This document shows, piece after piece, positions 7,958-17,105 of a DNA stretch of 64,000 bases. Numbering within the stretch: position 1 is the stretch's first letter; each line of letters starts with the position of its first letter. Both the position numbers and the translations under genes were made by a program. Location: positions 310,001 through 374,000 of the forward strand of contig NZ_JAIEZV010000002.1 of the NCBI RefSeq assembly GCF_019599545.1, written 5' to 3'. This DNA is from Halobacillus sp. Nhm2S1 (GTDB lineage: Bacteria; Bacillota; Bacilli; Bacillales; Halobacillaceae). The notes beneath the pieces are model-generated. The model was not told the DNA's origin. It did not search any database and worked only from the letters and a program-made list of their open reading frames with translations.

Positions 7958-8292
7958 CTCTAGGGTTTTTCCTGGAAAGTTTGCACCTGGTTGAGTTCGC
8001 ATTCTTATACGTTCTCATTGTTCTTGCTCTTCAAGTCCATAACCGTTTCTCGAATACCACCAATTTGCTGGCTGCCATTCTTGCCTCTTCCTATGGTTTC
8101 ATTGATGAAGTTCATCAATTGTTCGTTGACGGCCGCTCATTTACAATCAATGACCTGATCAAAGACTGGTGTGGAGTATGGATCACTTATTTTGTTGTTA
8201 AGCTCAAGTATTTAAGAAGGAATAAACATTTTCACGGTACTACGGAGGAAGACGTTGAAAATGGATGGGCTTCATTAAAACACAAGTTATAA
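7954..8292 (+). CDS. VanZ-like family protein (C-terminal part of a split gene)
   Basis: A 112-residue membrane protein with the VanZ-like core: ESLHLVEFAFLYVL (conserved H and E-F), SSYGFIDEVHQLFVDGRSF and a final span. VanZ-like proteins are small polytopic membrane proteins; the founding member gives low-level teicoplanin resistance, but most have no known role. The first span that the family usually carries is encoded by the preceding 33-codon ORF in a different frame. AAGGAG lies 8 bases before the ATG at 7954, so this half can be translated by itself. It may be functional, or the remnant of a frameshifted gene. Confidence 0.65.
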   Translation: MTLGFFLESLHLVEFAFLYVLIVLALQVHNRFSNTTNLLAAILASSYGFIDEVHQLFVDGRSFTINDLIKDWCGVWITYFVVKLKYLRRNKHFHGTTEEDVENGWASLKHKL

Positions 8293-8293
8293 C

Positions 8294-8332
8294 GATCAAT
8301 CACCCAATGTGAGCAGGGATGATTGATCATTT
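8294..8332. terminator. weak bidirectional terminator between VanZ-like gene and EPS operon
   Basis: GATCAATCA (8294-8302) pairs with TGATTGATC (8320-8328). Only a short T-rich tail follows on the plus strand. It lies between two convergent genes and could end both. Confidence 0.5.
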
Positions 8333-8333
8333 T

Positions 8334-9389
8334 CTATTTCGCCACTAAATGAGGGACTGGTTGTGTAACTCTCTTCTTCCCAAGAACCTTTCTTCTCAAA
8401 GTTTCTACCAAAGGTTTCTCTACCACGTTATAAACGATACAGCACGAAGCAATAACCAACAGAATGATTGTAATCATCCCGAAGAATGGATGGATGTGAT
8501 CAAAGAAATGCAATTCAACAAATATCAGCAAATATCCTTTTACAAACGGACCATGGGCAATATAAATGGAGTAGGATGCTCCACCCAGATAAGATAAGAA
8601 GTGCGGGACATTTCTTTTGATCTTATCCTTTTCAGCTATCCCATACATCATTAACATGGAACAAAATCCGTACGCTAGAGATAATGGGATAAAGTTTAGC
8701 GAGTAAACATTATGAACCCATACCAGCAAATAGCCGGCCAGCCCGGTTACAATACAAAGTCCAGCGTAGTTATTTTTGTAATGAATAGAGAAGTAAGCTA
8801 CGAGCGACCCACAAAAGATTTCCACTACACTAATACTGAAAATGGAGCTTGGAAAGAAGGAAACGATGTTCATTTCTCCAAGAATTGTAAGGCCTATCCA
8901 TAAGCCTATGAAAGGTTTCATGATTACTGGTTTATACATATAAGCAAAGAATAAGAGATAAAAGAATACAATGTGAGTCAATGACCATGCTGAGCTTAAG
9001 ATAGGCTCATTCGTCAATAACAGAAAAGACTTGAGGATGACCTCCATACGATAACCTTCCTGCAGCATGGGAAAGGCGATAGGAACGATTAATGCTAAGG
9101 TCGTAAAAAACCAATATAAAGGGAAAATCCTCAACAATCTTTTAATCAGAAACTGAGTGGCTTTTTCTTTGTTTCCAGCATGCTTATTGTAGAGGTAATA
9201 AATCATGAATCCTGTGACAATAAAAAAGAAATCTACGCCCCCTGTTCGATCCCATTGGGATACGTTAAACCAATCATAACCAATTTCCTGATAAAAATTA
9301 TTGTTCGCATGGCCGATAAGTACAAATACGATAGCAAGAGCTCTGGAGATCTGGATAATTTCCATTTTACCGGAGTTGCGTTGTTTCAT
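8334..9389 (-). CDS. acyltransferase family 3 (OafA/WecH type), EPS decoration
   Basis: A 351-residue polytopic membrane protein with about ten spans. It begins KMEIIQISRALAIVFVLIGHAN, placing the conserved catalytic-type His in the first loop, and has the FFIVTGFMIYYLY segment near residue 60, both typical of acyltransferase-3 proteins that O-acetylate (or otherwise acylate) exported sugars. I start at the ATG at 9389, which has AGGAG at 9-base spacing; the ATG at 9398 abuts that site. It is the last gene of the EPS operon, so its likely job is acylating the repeat unit or polymer (inference). Confidence 0.85.
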   Translation of the reverse strand: MKQRNSGKMEIIQISRALAIVFVLIGHANNNFYQEIGYDWFNVSQWDRTGGVDFFFIVTGFMIYYLYNKHAGNKEKATQFLIKRLLRIFPLYWFFTTLALIVPIAFPMLQEGYRMEVILKSFLLLTNEPILSSAWSLTHIVFFYLLFFAYMYKPVIMKPFIGLWIGLTILGEMNIVSFFPSSIFSISVVEIFCGSLVAYFSIHYKNNYAGLCIVTGLAGYLLVWVHNVYSLNFIPLSLAYGFCSMLMMYGIAEKDKIKRNVPHFLSYLGGASYSIYIAHGPFVKGYLLIFVELHFFDHIHPFFGMITIILLVIASCCIVYNVVEKPLVETLRRKVLGKKRVTQPVPHLVAK

Positions 9390-9428
9390 GATTTTCATCT
9401 CCTATGCTTACTTACTGAAGGTTTAAGT

Positions 9429-10202
9429 TCAAGAAGTTCGCGTATGTTTCCTCATCGCACGGACGGAATAATTCAAAAAATACCACAGCGTGGAAGGTAG
9501 GTTGCTGCGTCCGACTTTCCTGTAAGTATTCCAAGTCTTTCGTGCTGACTTCCACTTGTTGCTGGATAGCGATTCATCACATTTCCTATATAAAGCCAGT
9601 TCTTCATTTATTCCAAATGCAGTAACCCCTTGTGAGAGAATGGACATCCACAACCCATAATCTTCAGAACAATCTCTATAAAGAGGCATCTGCACGCTAC
9701 CTAACTTTTCTTGGTTGAGCACCACCGTCAAAGTCCCTATTGCTGTATTCTTGAGTAAGTCTTTATATGTGATCTGACTAGGCATATGGAACACGACCTC
9801 TGTACGTCTGCCTTCTTCCTCCATAATTCTATAAGCCGTGTAGGAGAAAGAATAATCATTTTCATGCATAAAAGAAATTTGTTTCTCCAGTTTTTGTGGA
9901 AGCCATTGATCATCACTATCTAAAAAAGCAAGGTATCTACCTTCTGCAGCTAGAATCGCTTGATTCCTCGCAAAAGCAGGGCCTCCATTTTCCGCGAGTT
10001 GAATAAGCTTAATCCGTGGATCTTCCGATTGTTTGGCTTCAATAAGTTTTACTGAATGATCATTAGAGCAGTCATCCACGATAATCATTTCCCAATTCGT
10101 GTACGTTTGAGATTGAACGGATTCAATCGCCTCCATAATAAAATTGGCTGAATTGTACGACGGAGTAATGACGGAGACTTTCCCCATATCTTTCAAATCC
10201 AT
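9429..10202 (-). CDS. family 2 glycosyltransferase (EPS)
   Basis: A 257-residue GT-A fold enzyme. It has the GT2 beginning VSVITPSYNSANFIMEAIES, the IIVDDCSNDHS nucleotide-binding segment and the metal-binding DSDD motif (LAFLDSDDQWLP, near residue 95). The remainder is short and lacks membrane spans, so it acts at the cytoplasmic face, adding one sugar to the lipid-linked EPS unit. It is downstream of the phosphoglycosyltransferase by 17 bases and upstream of the acyltransferase. Donor and acceptor sugars cannot be deduced. Confidence 0.88.
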   Translation of the reverse strand: MDLKDMGKVSVITPSYNSANFIMEAIESVQSQTYTNWEMIIVDDCSNDHSVKLIEAKQSEDPRIKLIQLAENGGPAFARNQAILAAEGRYLAFLDSDDQWLPQKLEKQISFMHENDYSFSYTAYRIMEEEGRRTEVVFHMPSQITYKDLLKNTAIGTLTVVLNQEKLGSVQMPLYRDCSEDYGLWMSILSQGVTAFGINEELALYRKCDESLSSNKWKSARKTWNTYRKVGRSNLPSTLWYFLNYSVRAMRKHTRTS

Positions 10203-10219
10203 TTGAACATCTCTCCTCT

Positions 10220-11572
10220 TTAATGAATCGCCCTTTTCTTGCCCACGCTTTTCACGGTCTCTTTCACATCAACGCCTTGGGCCTGTTCGCGGTGGAAAAC
10301 GACTTTCAATGTTGAAATCAATATTTTCCAATCTGCCAAAAGGCTGTAGTTCTTTACATAGGCTAAATCAAACCGCAATTTATCTTCAGCTGATGTGGTG
10401 TATTTTGCATGGACTTGAGCTAGACCCGTAATCCCAGGTTTAACTTCAAGCCGGTGGTGGTAGTCAGGAAATTGCTTATTGAACTGTTTCACAAAATATT
10501 CTCTTTCAGGTCTAGGACCAATCAGGCTCATCTCACCTTTCAATACATTGAACAATTGCGGAAGTTCGTCTATTCTTGTGGCTCGAATAAATGAGCCTAC
10601 TGGAGTGATCCTTGGATCCCTGACAGTTGCTAAAACCGGTCCTGTTTTATTCTCCGCATCGGCAACCATACTGCGGAACTTATAAATCCAAAAAGGCTTT
10701 CCTTTCATGCCTAGACGCTGTTGTTTATATAAAGCAGGGCCGGGAGAAGTCAAAGGGATCAGCCATGCTAATAAAATCAATAGTGGGCTGGTAAGGAGGA
10801 TTAACCCTATGGAACCAATGACATCCATCCCCCTTTTAAGTAATTGCTGAATAGGATGAATATGAAAAGGTTGAATTGAGAAGACGACTAAGTCTTCCAT
10901 CTGATAGGTTTCAGCCCCTTGAATCCCCAGTTCATAAAGCTCAGGTACCACCAAAACTTCCTTCCCATATTTAGTAGCAAGCTGTACCATTTCCACCTTT
11001 TCTTTTGCACTAAAACCAGAACTAATCAACAACGTATCCGTATCCTTACCATATTTCCTTAAAACATCTTCATCCAAGGTTTGAGAGGAACCACAAATTC
11101 TATACCAATTTTCATTCTGCTCAAGATAATGATGTATTTTTGAATCATCATCCCCAATTAACCAGATCCTTTTTACAGATCTTTTCCTAATGAACGACCA
11201 GGCTAGCACTCTTACGAGTAGTAATAAGAGAGTCTGTAGGCTTATAGAAACAATCAAATAGCTAATACCGAAAGTGAACCATGATGTGAAAACGATTCCC
11301 AAGCTAATGAAGAAACCTAAGAAGGCCATTGAGAAAACGACAGAATACATAAAATCCTTGACCGATTTCCTTTCCCAGTTCTTATAAGAATCAGAGAATG
11401 TAAAAATCATATAAGCCATTCCTAATGCGAGAGGAAGTGATGCTGTGTGAAACGGAAAATCAATGATGGAGCTATCCTTAAAAGAGGTATAGGTTATCCA
11501 AAATCCACTTAAGAGCAGAGCCAGATCAATAAAAATAAAGGGGGCATAGTTTCCTTTGAACGATTGATTCAT
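10220..11572 (-). CDS. polyprenyl-phosphate sugar-1-phosphate transferase (EPS initiating enzyme)
   Basis: A 450-residue WcaJ/PglC-type enzyme. Four or so spans and a CoA-binding-like region (IWLIGDDDSK near residue 138) precede the bacterial sugar transferase domain: KRGMDVIGSIGLILL membrane helix, then PGPALYKQQRLGMKGKPFWI, YKFRSMVADAE, and RIDELPQLFNVLKGEMSLIG with the PRPERE motif. It starts EPS assembly by moving a sugar-1-phosphate onto undecaprenyl phosphate. GAGGAG precedes the ATG. Gene order in the ten-gene operon places it eighth. A strong hairpin lies between it and the preceding gene. Confidence 0.92.
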   Translation of the reverse strand: MNQSFKGNYAPFIFIDLALLLSGFWITYTSFKDSSIIDFPFHTASLPLALGMAYMIFTFSDSYKNWERKSVKDFMYSVVFSMAFLGFFISLGIVFTSWFTFGISYLIVSISLQTLLLLLVRVLAWSFIRKRSVKRIWLIGDDDSKIHHYLEQNENWYRICGSSQTLDEDVLRKYGKDTDTLLISSGFSAKEKVEMVQLATKYGKEVLVVPELYELGIQGAETYQMEDLVVFSIQPFHIHPIQQLLKRGMDVIGSIGLILLTSPLLILLAWLIPLTSPGPALYKQQRLGMKGKPFWIYKFRSMVADAENKTGPVLATVRDPRITPVGSFIRATRIDELPQLFNVLKGEMSLIGPRPEREYFVKQFNKQFPDYHHRLEVKPGITGLAQVHAKYTTSAEDKLRFDLAYVKNYSLLADWKILISTLKVVFHREQAQGVDVKETVKSVGKKRAIH

Positions 11573-11610
11573 GTTACCCCTCTCCTCTCTTGAGTTGCTA
11601 AGTTTTACAA

Positions 11611-11640
11611 CTCAATTAAGAATTTAAGTTCTTAATTGAG
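11611..11640 (-). other. 12-bp hairpin in the middle of the EPS operon
   Basis: CTCAATTAAGAA and TTCTTAATTGAG pair perfectly over 12 base pairs around a six-base loop. The stem covers the stop codon of the formyltransferase-like gene. On the minus strand it is followed by TTGTAAAAC, not a T-run, so it is better explained as an RNA processing or stability element, or a DNA site, than as a terminator. Confidence 0.6.
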
Positions 11641-13253
11641 AACGATTGTGTAGAAATTTTCTCCCTATTACTAGCTTTTTTCACTTTTTCAAAAGGTTTT
11701 GATTTTAACATATAAATTTTCTTAATCAAATTCAAAGGATGATAATCAATTCGCTTCCCATCAACTAAAGAAATGTTCTCTCTTGCATAAGACATCGTGT
11801 GTAATCCATCTGGATAAAGGCTTCCGGGTGGCTGTTTCAATTGCGAAACTGGTTCTTCCTGAAATTCATCAGGACTTAACTTTTCTACTCTATTAAGAAC
11901 AATACTCCCACCGTATGTGGATGAACAATTTTGCGCCGGCCGATATAATACATCATTGCACACAAACGGAGTACCTGCTGGTCTTGCTGAACGAATATCA
12001 TGCTTGACCGGGTTTGCAGTGTGCTCTTCCCATTCACCGAGAAGGTGATCCGAGTAAAAGATATGAAGCTCATAATTCTCGGTTTGGTACGAGGAAGCCC
12101 TTGTACAAAACAGCCACCATCTTCCTTCCCAATGGATAATAGTAGAATCTACAGCGGCCATTCCTTTCAAGATGGTTTTAACTTCTTTCCATTTCTTATC
12201 CACTTCATTCCATTGGTGCAGCGTCACCTTTTTCGACTCTGATGTCTCAGGAATACAGTAGTAGTGATCCCCATCCTCAACAATATAAGGGTAGGACATA
12301 TGTGAAGGTAAGTTCATCGTTCCCTTCCTCAACATATACTTCCCCTTATCTTCACCTTCGTTCATCAGATGGAATTCACTGATAAATCCTTTTACAACTT
12401 TATGGTCCACTTCTTCAAAAATCAGACGTAACTCGCCATTTGCTTCATAGGCGAAGGGGTCTGCATAATATAATTTTTTATCAGGGAACAACCATTCAAT
12501 TTCTAATGGATCTCCACCCAAGAAATCATACAAAGGTCGTCTCACGATCCCGATATTCCAGTACTCGTACCCAAACAAGCGCTTATACCATCTTTTAACT
12601 TGATGTTTTCCTATTCGAAGTGAATACCTCATTCGTTTTATTGGTGAGACAGGCGTGTTTTTTTGTAACACACATTCATATAGAGCAGGTGTCTCCGAGA
12701 CACCTTGGTTTATTTTTCTACAAATCTGAGCCGGCCACTCCAGGATCGCCTGTTCTATTTGTGACTTTTGTTTTTTAGCTGAAAAAAGAAACGTGGGGAG
12801 GGAACCCTTCATCAAATTTTGAACTTTACCAGCGGGAAGTAAGCGATCAAAAAATACTTCCGTATAAGACGATTCTTTCCATAGTTCATCTAAAATAGGT
12901 CCTTTTTCTTTCAAGTGGCGGAAGGACCACACACCGTAAGTGGGGAGATAAAGAAATTCGCCTTCAAATCTTACATCACTCAAATCCAAATAAAAATCAA
13001 TAGGATATGTTCTTAAATGTAAGAGGTCCCTTTGCCTTAGTATGCCTTTCTCAACTTCGCATCTTTTGTAACTACAATGAGGAAATAGGTCCTTTATATT
13101 GTAGTCCTTATTTTTATAAGGGAGGTGCTTTCCTCCAGCATGAACCTTAATAACTAAAGAACACTCTAGACCTTCCATCTCATTTAGCTTTTGGAGCATT
13201 TCATATTTCCACTTCTCTCCTGAGAGTGAATGGACGATAATACCAAACTTCAT
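11616..13253 (-). CDS. formyltransferase-like / GINT1-type beta-propeller protein of the EPS operon
   Basis: A two-part protein of about 545 residues. The N-terminal 190 residues resemble the formyltransferase fold (MKFGIIVHSLSGEKWKYEML; YLPTYGVWSFRHLKEKGPI). Residues about 225-500 resemble the five-bladed beta-propeller that forms the N-terminal domain of plant glucosamine inositolphosphorylceramide transferase (GINT1): YYADPFAYEANGELRLIFEE, MSYPYIVEDGDHYYCIPETS, and RPAGTPFVCNDVLYRPAQNC. Bacterial proteins of this architecture occur in polysaccharide loci; their reaction is not established. I prefer the ATG at 13253 (AAGGGG six bases before it) over a TTG at 13268. No signal peptide, so cytoplasmic. 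A sugar-transferring or formyl/acyl-modifying role is inference. Confidence 0.7.
   Translation of the reverse strand: MKFGIIVHSLSGEKWKYEMLQKLNEMEGLECSLVIKVHAGGKHLPYKNKDYNIKDLFPHCSYKRCEVEKGILRQRDLLHLRTYPIDFYLDLSDVRFEGEFLYLPTYGVWSFRHLKEKGPILDELWKESSYTEVFFDRLLPAGKVQNLMKGSLPTFLFSAKKQKSQIEQAILEWPAQICRKINQGVSETPALYECVLQKNTPVSPIKRMRYSLRIGKHQVKRWYKRLFGYEYWNIGIVRRPLYDFLGGDPLEIEWLFPDKKLYYADPFAYEANGELRLIFEEVDHKVVKGFISEFHLMNEGEDKGKYMLRKGTMNLPSHMSYPYIVEDGDHYYCIPETSESKKVTLHQWNEVDKKWKEVKTILKGMAAVDSTIIHWEGRWWLFCTRASSYQTENYELHIFYSDHLLGEWEEHTANPVKHDIRSARPAGTPFVCNDVLYRPAQNCSSTYGGSIVLNRVEKLSPDEFQEEPVSQLKQPPGSLYPDGLHTMSYARENISLVDGKRIDYHPLNLIKKIYMLKSKPFEKVKKASNREKISTQSFSIKNLNS
11628..11643. promoter_or_regulatory. 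SinR-like palindrome
   Basis: GTTCTTAATTGAGAAC is a 16-base palindrome (one mismatched pair) of the form GTTCTY-N4-RAGAAC, close to the SinR half-site GTTCTYT of Bacillus subtilis. It overlaps the intercistronic hairpin, so protein operator and RNA element are alternative explanations. Confidence 0.35.
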
Positions 13254-13283
13254 TTTCTTCCCCTTCAAGAACCCTCCCCCTCT

Positions 13284-14345
13284 CTATACAATATCTTTTC
13301 GTTCCAGATATTCTTGCAGGGTCTCATCGACCATTTTTTTTAACGAAAACTCCTTTTCCACCCGACTCCGTGCTTTCATAGATAGTTCACGCTGCTTTGA
13401 CGAATCTGAAAACAAAGTCAAAATCTTTTCATGGAACGCTTCCGTTGAATGTTCGGAAACAAGATAACCCGTTTGTCCTTCAAGGAGTGCTTCACTTATA
13501 CCACCCCGGTCTATGGAAATAATGGGGGTTCCTACAGCCATGGACTCCAAAACGACCATTGGAAAAACCTCTCGATTTGAAGTAAGCAGCATAACATCCA
13601 TGTCTCCGATAAATTTTTCTGGATGGTTGATTGAACCTAGCATCTTTACATTTCCAGATAAGCCATATCGGTTAATCAATGTTTCCAACTTGTTCCTTTC
13701 CGGTCCGTCGCCACCAATTACGAAATTGACATTTTTCATCCCATTGCACTTCCTGGCAATTTCAATAAAAAATTCAAGGTTTTTTTCTTCAGATAATCTA
13801 GCTAATGCTCCCACATTAAAGGCCTGACCTTCTTTCTTTTCTCTAAAGATAAATTGTTCCAGGTCTACGCCGTTATATATGGTTTTAAGAATATCCTTTC
13901 GAACCCCGGAGTCTAAGAGAGAATTCTTTTCAAAATCGCTCACGGTTATGATTCGATCGACAAACCTATTCATTATTGTTGAAAAAATTCGTCTGCTTTT
14001 TAATTCCAACCAAGTGATATTGTGCTTGGTGTAGAGAAGTTTAATAGGCTTACGTGTCATCATCTTTAAAGCGATCCCATACATAACCATCCTTAAGCTA
14101 TTGGCATGAATGATAGATATACCGTTGAGCTTTACCACTTTTCTCAACTTCAATAAATTCCCATAATGTTTATCTCTTTTTAATTCAACATAATGGTCCT
14201 TATTTGCAATCCTATTTTGCAAGTCACCTGGACCCGCAGCATAGTAAAAATTGATGTCTGGATGTTCCAAATGATTTTCGAGCTTGCAAAAGTAAATTTC
14301 TGCTCCTCCGAAGCTCAATTTATCCGTTAGTAACAACACATTCAT
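13284..14345 (-). CDS. family 4 glycosyltransferase (EPS)
   Basis: A GT-B fold glycosyltransferase of about 353 residues. It opens MNVLLLTDKLSFGGAEIYF (GGAE sugar-nucleotide loop), has the hinge-region FNVGALARLSEEKNLEFFIE near residue 180, and the EX7E nucleotide-sugar motif in EVFPMVVLESMAVGTPIIS, followed by GGISEAL. These enzymes transfer sugars with retention at the cytoplasmic face of the membrane. The longer reading to 14360 starts with a GTG that is part of the GGAGGTGA ribosome binding site; the ATG at 14345 is correctly spaced after it. Specificity unknown. Confidence 0.9.
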   Translation of the reverse strand: MNVLLLTDKLSFGGAEIYFCKLENHLEHPDINFYYAAGPGDLQNRIANKDHYVELKRDKHYGNLLKLRKVVKLNGISIIHANSLRMVMYGIALKMMTRKPIKLLYTKHNITWLELKSRRIFSTIMNRFVDRIITVSDFEKNSLLDSGVRKDILKTIYNGVDLEQFIFREKKEGQAFNVGALARLSEEKNLEFFIEIARKCNGMKNVNFVIGGDGPERNKLETLINRYGLSGNVKMLGSINHPEKFIGDMDVMLLTSNREVFPMVVLESMAVGTPIISIDRGGISEALLEGQTGYLVSEHSTEAFHEKILTLFSDSSKQRELSMKARSRVEKEFSLKKMVDETLQEYLERKDIV

Positions 14346-14369
14346 TGCAATCACCTCCACGTATATCAG

Positions 14370-15611
14370 TCATGACACTCTTCGTACCGCTGTGATAGAG
14401 GATGTACTTTCATGTCCTCCCATTCTGTATTGATTCAAATAGGTCGATAAGATCGCCAAAACCATAAAGAAGATGTCATTGATGATTACAGATAGAAATC
14501 CCATTTGAAGGACCATGCCTATAACTGTTAAAAAAAGATAAGGCTTATATTTGTAAATTTTGTTTTGATACAGTTGATAAACGATAAGGAATAAAAACAA
14601 GAGGTAGAAGAATATGCCAAGCAGTCCGGATTCTGAAAGAACATCCAAGAAGGTGTTGTGTACAGAGAGGTCATCCCCATACTCAAAAGAATTGTAATCT
14701 GCAAAGTTGAAGGCACCAATTCCTACAATTTTGTGGGTGGTGAAATATTCCCAGGCCCGCCCCCATAACGCAATTCGACCACTACCCCCGTCACTCGTAA
14801 AGTCGTTCACTCTCGATTCTAGTATTGAAAGCAAGTCAAATCTCAAGTAAACGATTGCTATATAGCAAGCAAAGGAAACAGAAATGATGACACCCATGGT
14901 CATTTTCAATTGTTTGAAAGGGTGGTTGATCATTCCATATAAAACAAAAAGAACCACCATGACGAGTAACCCACCTCTGGAAAAAGTGAGAATATTCGTT
15001 GTGACACACAAGATCAGCCCTGCTCTATTCAACCATCCTTTCGAGTTACATAGATAGTAGGCAAAGAAAACAGTATTATAAAAAACGAAAAAGTTAGGAT
15101 CTTGGAGTAAGCCAATCAATCTAGGATAGTTGCGATCGATCATTAATCCGAATTGAGATATACGGATGCCTTCGGTATCAAAAAAGTAGCCGACACTTTT
15201 AAGTCCAATGACGTACAATAGAAGGCTGGCTGAATTGAAGATCACCCCTACATACCCAATACTCTTATCAATAATCGATTGATGGACGCCTTCTAATATG
15301 GATTTCATCACCATATAACAAAATAGATAAATGAAGGCACCAGCCATTATTCTTATACTTGAGGCAGGATACAGTGAGAATGCACCCGTAAACGAGTAAA
15401 TCAGATAAAATGCAAGCATGGCCACTTCATACAATTGCAAATGATAGAACCGGAACTGACTGATCAAAATGACAAAATAGAGGAGGGAAAATATCATATA
15501 AGGTTTCAAGGAAAACCCAATATGGACACCATAATTAGCTAAAGTGATCAGCAAGAACAGTAAGAAAACTGTCCATTTCCCTTTATGATCCGTTGGCTTT
15601 TGAAGGTCCAT
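14370..15611 (-). CDS. O-antigen ligase/polymerase-like EPS polymerase (Wzy type)
   Basis: A 413-residue membrane protein with roughly 12 spans. A long extracytoplasmic loop near residues 265-310 holds WGRAWEYFTTHKIVGIGAFN and SVHNTFLDVLSESGLLG, the pattern of O-antigen ligase/polymerase proteins. It should join exported repeat units in a Wzx/Wzy-type pathway. I start at 15611 because GGAGGGG sits 6 bases before that ATG; it then overlaps the end of the flippase gene by 29 bases, suggesting coupling. The frame is open further upstream to 15683. Confidence 0.83.
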   Translation of the reverse strand: MDLQKPTDHKGKWTVFLLFLLITLANYGVHIGFSLKPYMIFSLLYFVILISQFRFYHLQLYEVAMLAFYLIYSFTGAFSLYPASSIRIMAGAFIYLFCYMVMKSILEGVHQSIIDKSIGYVGVIFNSASLLLYVIGLKSVGYFFDTEGIRISQFGLMIDRNYPRLIGLLQDPNFFVFYNTVFFAYYLCNSKGWLNRAGLILCVTTNILTFSRGGLLVMVVLFVLYGMINHPFKQLKMTMGVIISVSFACYIAIVYLRFDLLSILESRVNDFTSDGGSGRIALWGRAWEYFTTHKIVGIGAFNFADYNSFEYGDDLSVHNTFLDVLSESGLLGIFFYLLFLFLIVYQLYQNKIYKYKPYLFLTVIGMVLQMGFLSVIINDIFFMVLAILSTYLNQYRMGGHESTSSITAVRRVS

Positions 15612-17076
15612 TTTCCACCCCTCCTGCATGCTTGGGTACCTGTCCTTGTTTGTATTTCGATAGCCATTGTTGAGTATAAACATAGATTTTTCCCCTTAGT
15701 TCAGCGTCCAGCATAGGAAGCAGCAGCACAAGGATTGTATGGAGGCTAAGCGTAAGCATGGGATGAAAGAACTCCAGCCATTCCATTAGAAGTAAACCAG
15801 CAAAAAAGTAGGACAGATAAGGAAATAAGGACTTTTTGAACAGCAGCCACCGATTTGGTGAACATAACCAAAATCCTAAAAGAGCCAAGACTTCGATCGC
15901 CACTCCAGTAAAGGCCGCACCGATTACTCCATAAGAAAGACTTAGGGTTATGTACAACCCTGCACCCACAATCACAGTGACAAGTTGAATAAATGTACGG
16001 GAGTTTTGTTTTTCCATCGTTGTCAAACCGTCCGCTAATGCTATATTAATCGATTGAAGTAAAAGCATAAGGGAAAGGACTTTAAGTGGAAAAGCGGCCC
16101 CCAACCATTCCGTCCCGAACAAAACCTTGATGACATATTCTGAAAGATAAAAAAAAGGAAGAACCATCATCATACCGACCAATGACATGATTTTCGTCTG
16201 CGAAATTTGATGATTGAGATGTTCTTTTAGGTTTTGATTTTGGAAAGAACGAAATAAAACCGGATAGTATGCTCCTGCTACAATAAAAGGGATTTGCTGC
16301 AAAGCTTGTGGGATTCGATAAGCTACAGCGAACAATCCCACTGCAGCAATCGGAATCGTTTTCTCAAGAATGATCGGCCCGATATGTGGCAGCAAAACGA
16401 ACAGGAGGCCTCCCAATGTGAAGGAACCCAGGTTTTTGAATAGACCTTTATGGAAAGGATAGGAAAACCGAATGGATACTTCCCTCATCACTAAGATCAA
16501 ACCAAAAATTCCGGCCGTTAAATAAGATAATCCATATAACGTACACATAATGAGAGGATTTAACTGGAACCCCATCCCGATTACCATTGCTGTAACAAGG
16601 CAAAATGATGAAACCATACGAATCAAGCCGTAGTACTGCATTTTTTCAATAAGTTGATAGAAGGTCGTTCCTATACTTTGTAAAGCGACACCAGTAACCA
16701 TAGGAATAATTAAATAGTAAGCCGTTCGAATCAACTCATCGTTACTTGAGTTGAACAAGTGAATGACGGAGAAACCTATGAAAAAGGTGGCAACAAGAAG
16801 AGCCAACCTCATCTTTACATAAGACGAAATCAGTGCCGATAATTTCACCCCTGGCTTAGAGCCTTCACGAAGCGTGATATCGCTCAACCCTGCATCAGTA
16901 AAGTACCCCATAATCATGGCAAAGGCTAAAGCGACACTAAACGTTCCATAATGGTTGGATTGGAGGTAGGAAGCCAGGACAATGAGAGCAGCAGCATTCA
17001 AAATACTCGATAAGGCCGTGCTGTAAAAAAGATGAAGGATGTTTGATGCAATAGAGTTTTTCTTTCCCTTCCCCAC
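15583..17076 (-). CDS. EPS flippase (Wzx/MATE-like, polysaccharide biosynthesis family)
   Basis: About 497 residues with 12-14 predicted spans, of the polysaccharide transporter (MOP superfamily) type. Recognisable pieces are the first helices (SSILNAAALIVLASYLQ, HYGTFSVALAFAMIMGYFTD, AGLSDITLREG) and the AVAYRIPQALQQIPFIVAGAY segment near residue 255. Flippases of this kind move undecaprenyl-linked repeat units to the outer face. The start is uncertain: two GTGs (17088 and 17076) lie around AAGGAGGTGGAGG, and the second is better spaced. It sits between the BY-kinase-like gene and the polymerase, as in Wzx/Wzy loci. Confidence 0.85.
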   Translation of the reverse strand: MGKGKKNSIASNILHLFYSTALSSILNAAALIVLASYLQSNHYGTFSVALAFAMIMGYFTDAGLSDITLREGSKPGVKLSALISSYVKMRLALLVATFFIGFSVIHLFNSSNDELIRTAYYLIIPMVTGVALQSIGTTFYQLIEKMQYYGLIRMVSSFCLVTAMVIGMGFQLNPLIMCTLYGLSYLTAGIFGLILVMREVSIRFSYPFHKGLFKNLGSFTLGGLLFVLLPHIGPIILEKTIPIAAVGLFAVAYRIPQALQQIPFIVAGAYYPVLFRSFQNQNLKEHLNHQISQTKIMSLVGMMMVLPFFYLSEYVIKVLFGTEWLGAAFPLKVLSLMLLLQSINIALADGLTTMEKQNSRTFIQLVTVIVGAGLYITLSLSYGVIGAAFTGVAIEVLALLGFWLCSPNRWLLFKKSLFPYLSYFFAGLLLMEWLEFFHPMLTLSLHTILVLLLPMLDAELRGKIYVYTQQWLSKYKQGQVPKHAGGVENGPSKANGS

Positions 17077-17105
17077 CTTCTCCTCCACCTCCTTCCAAAT
17101 TAAAT

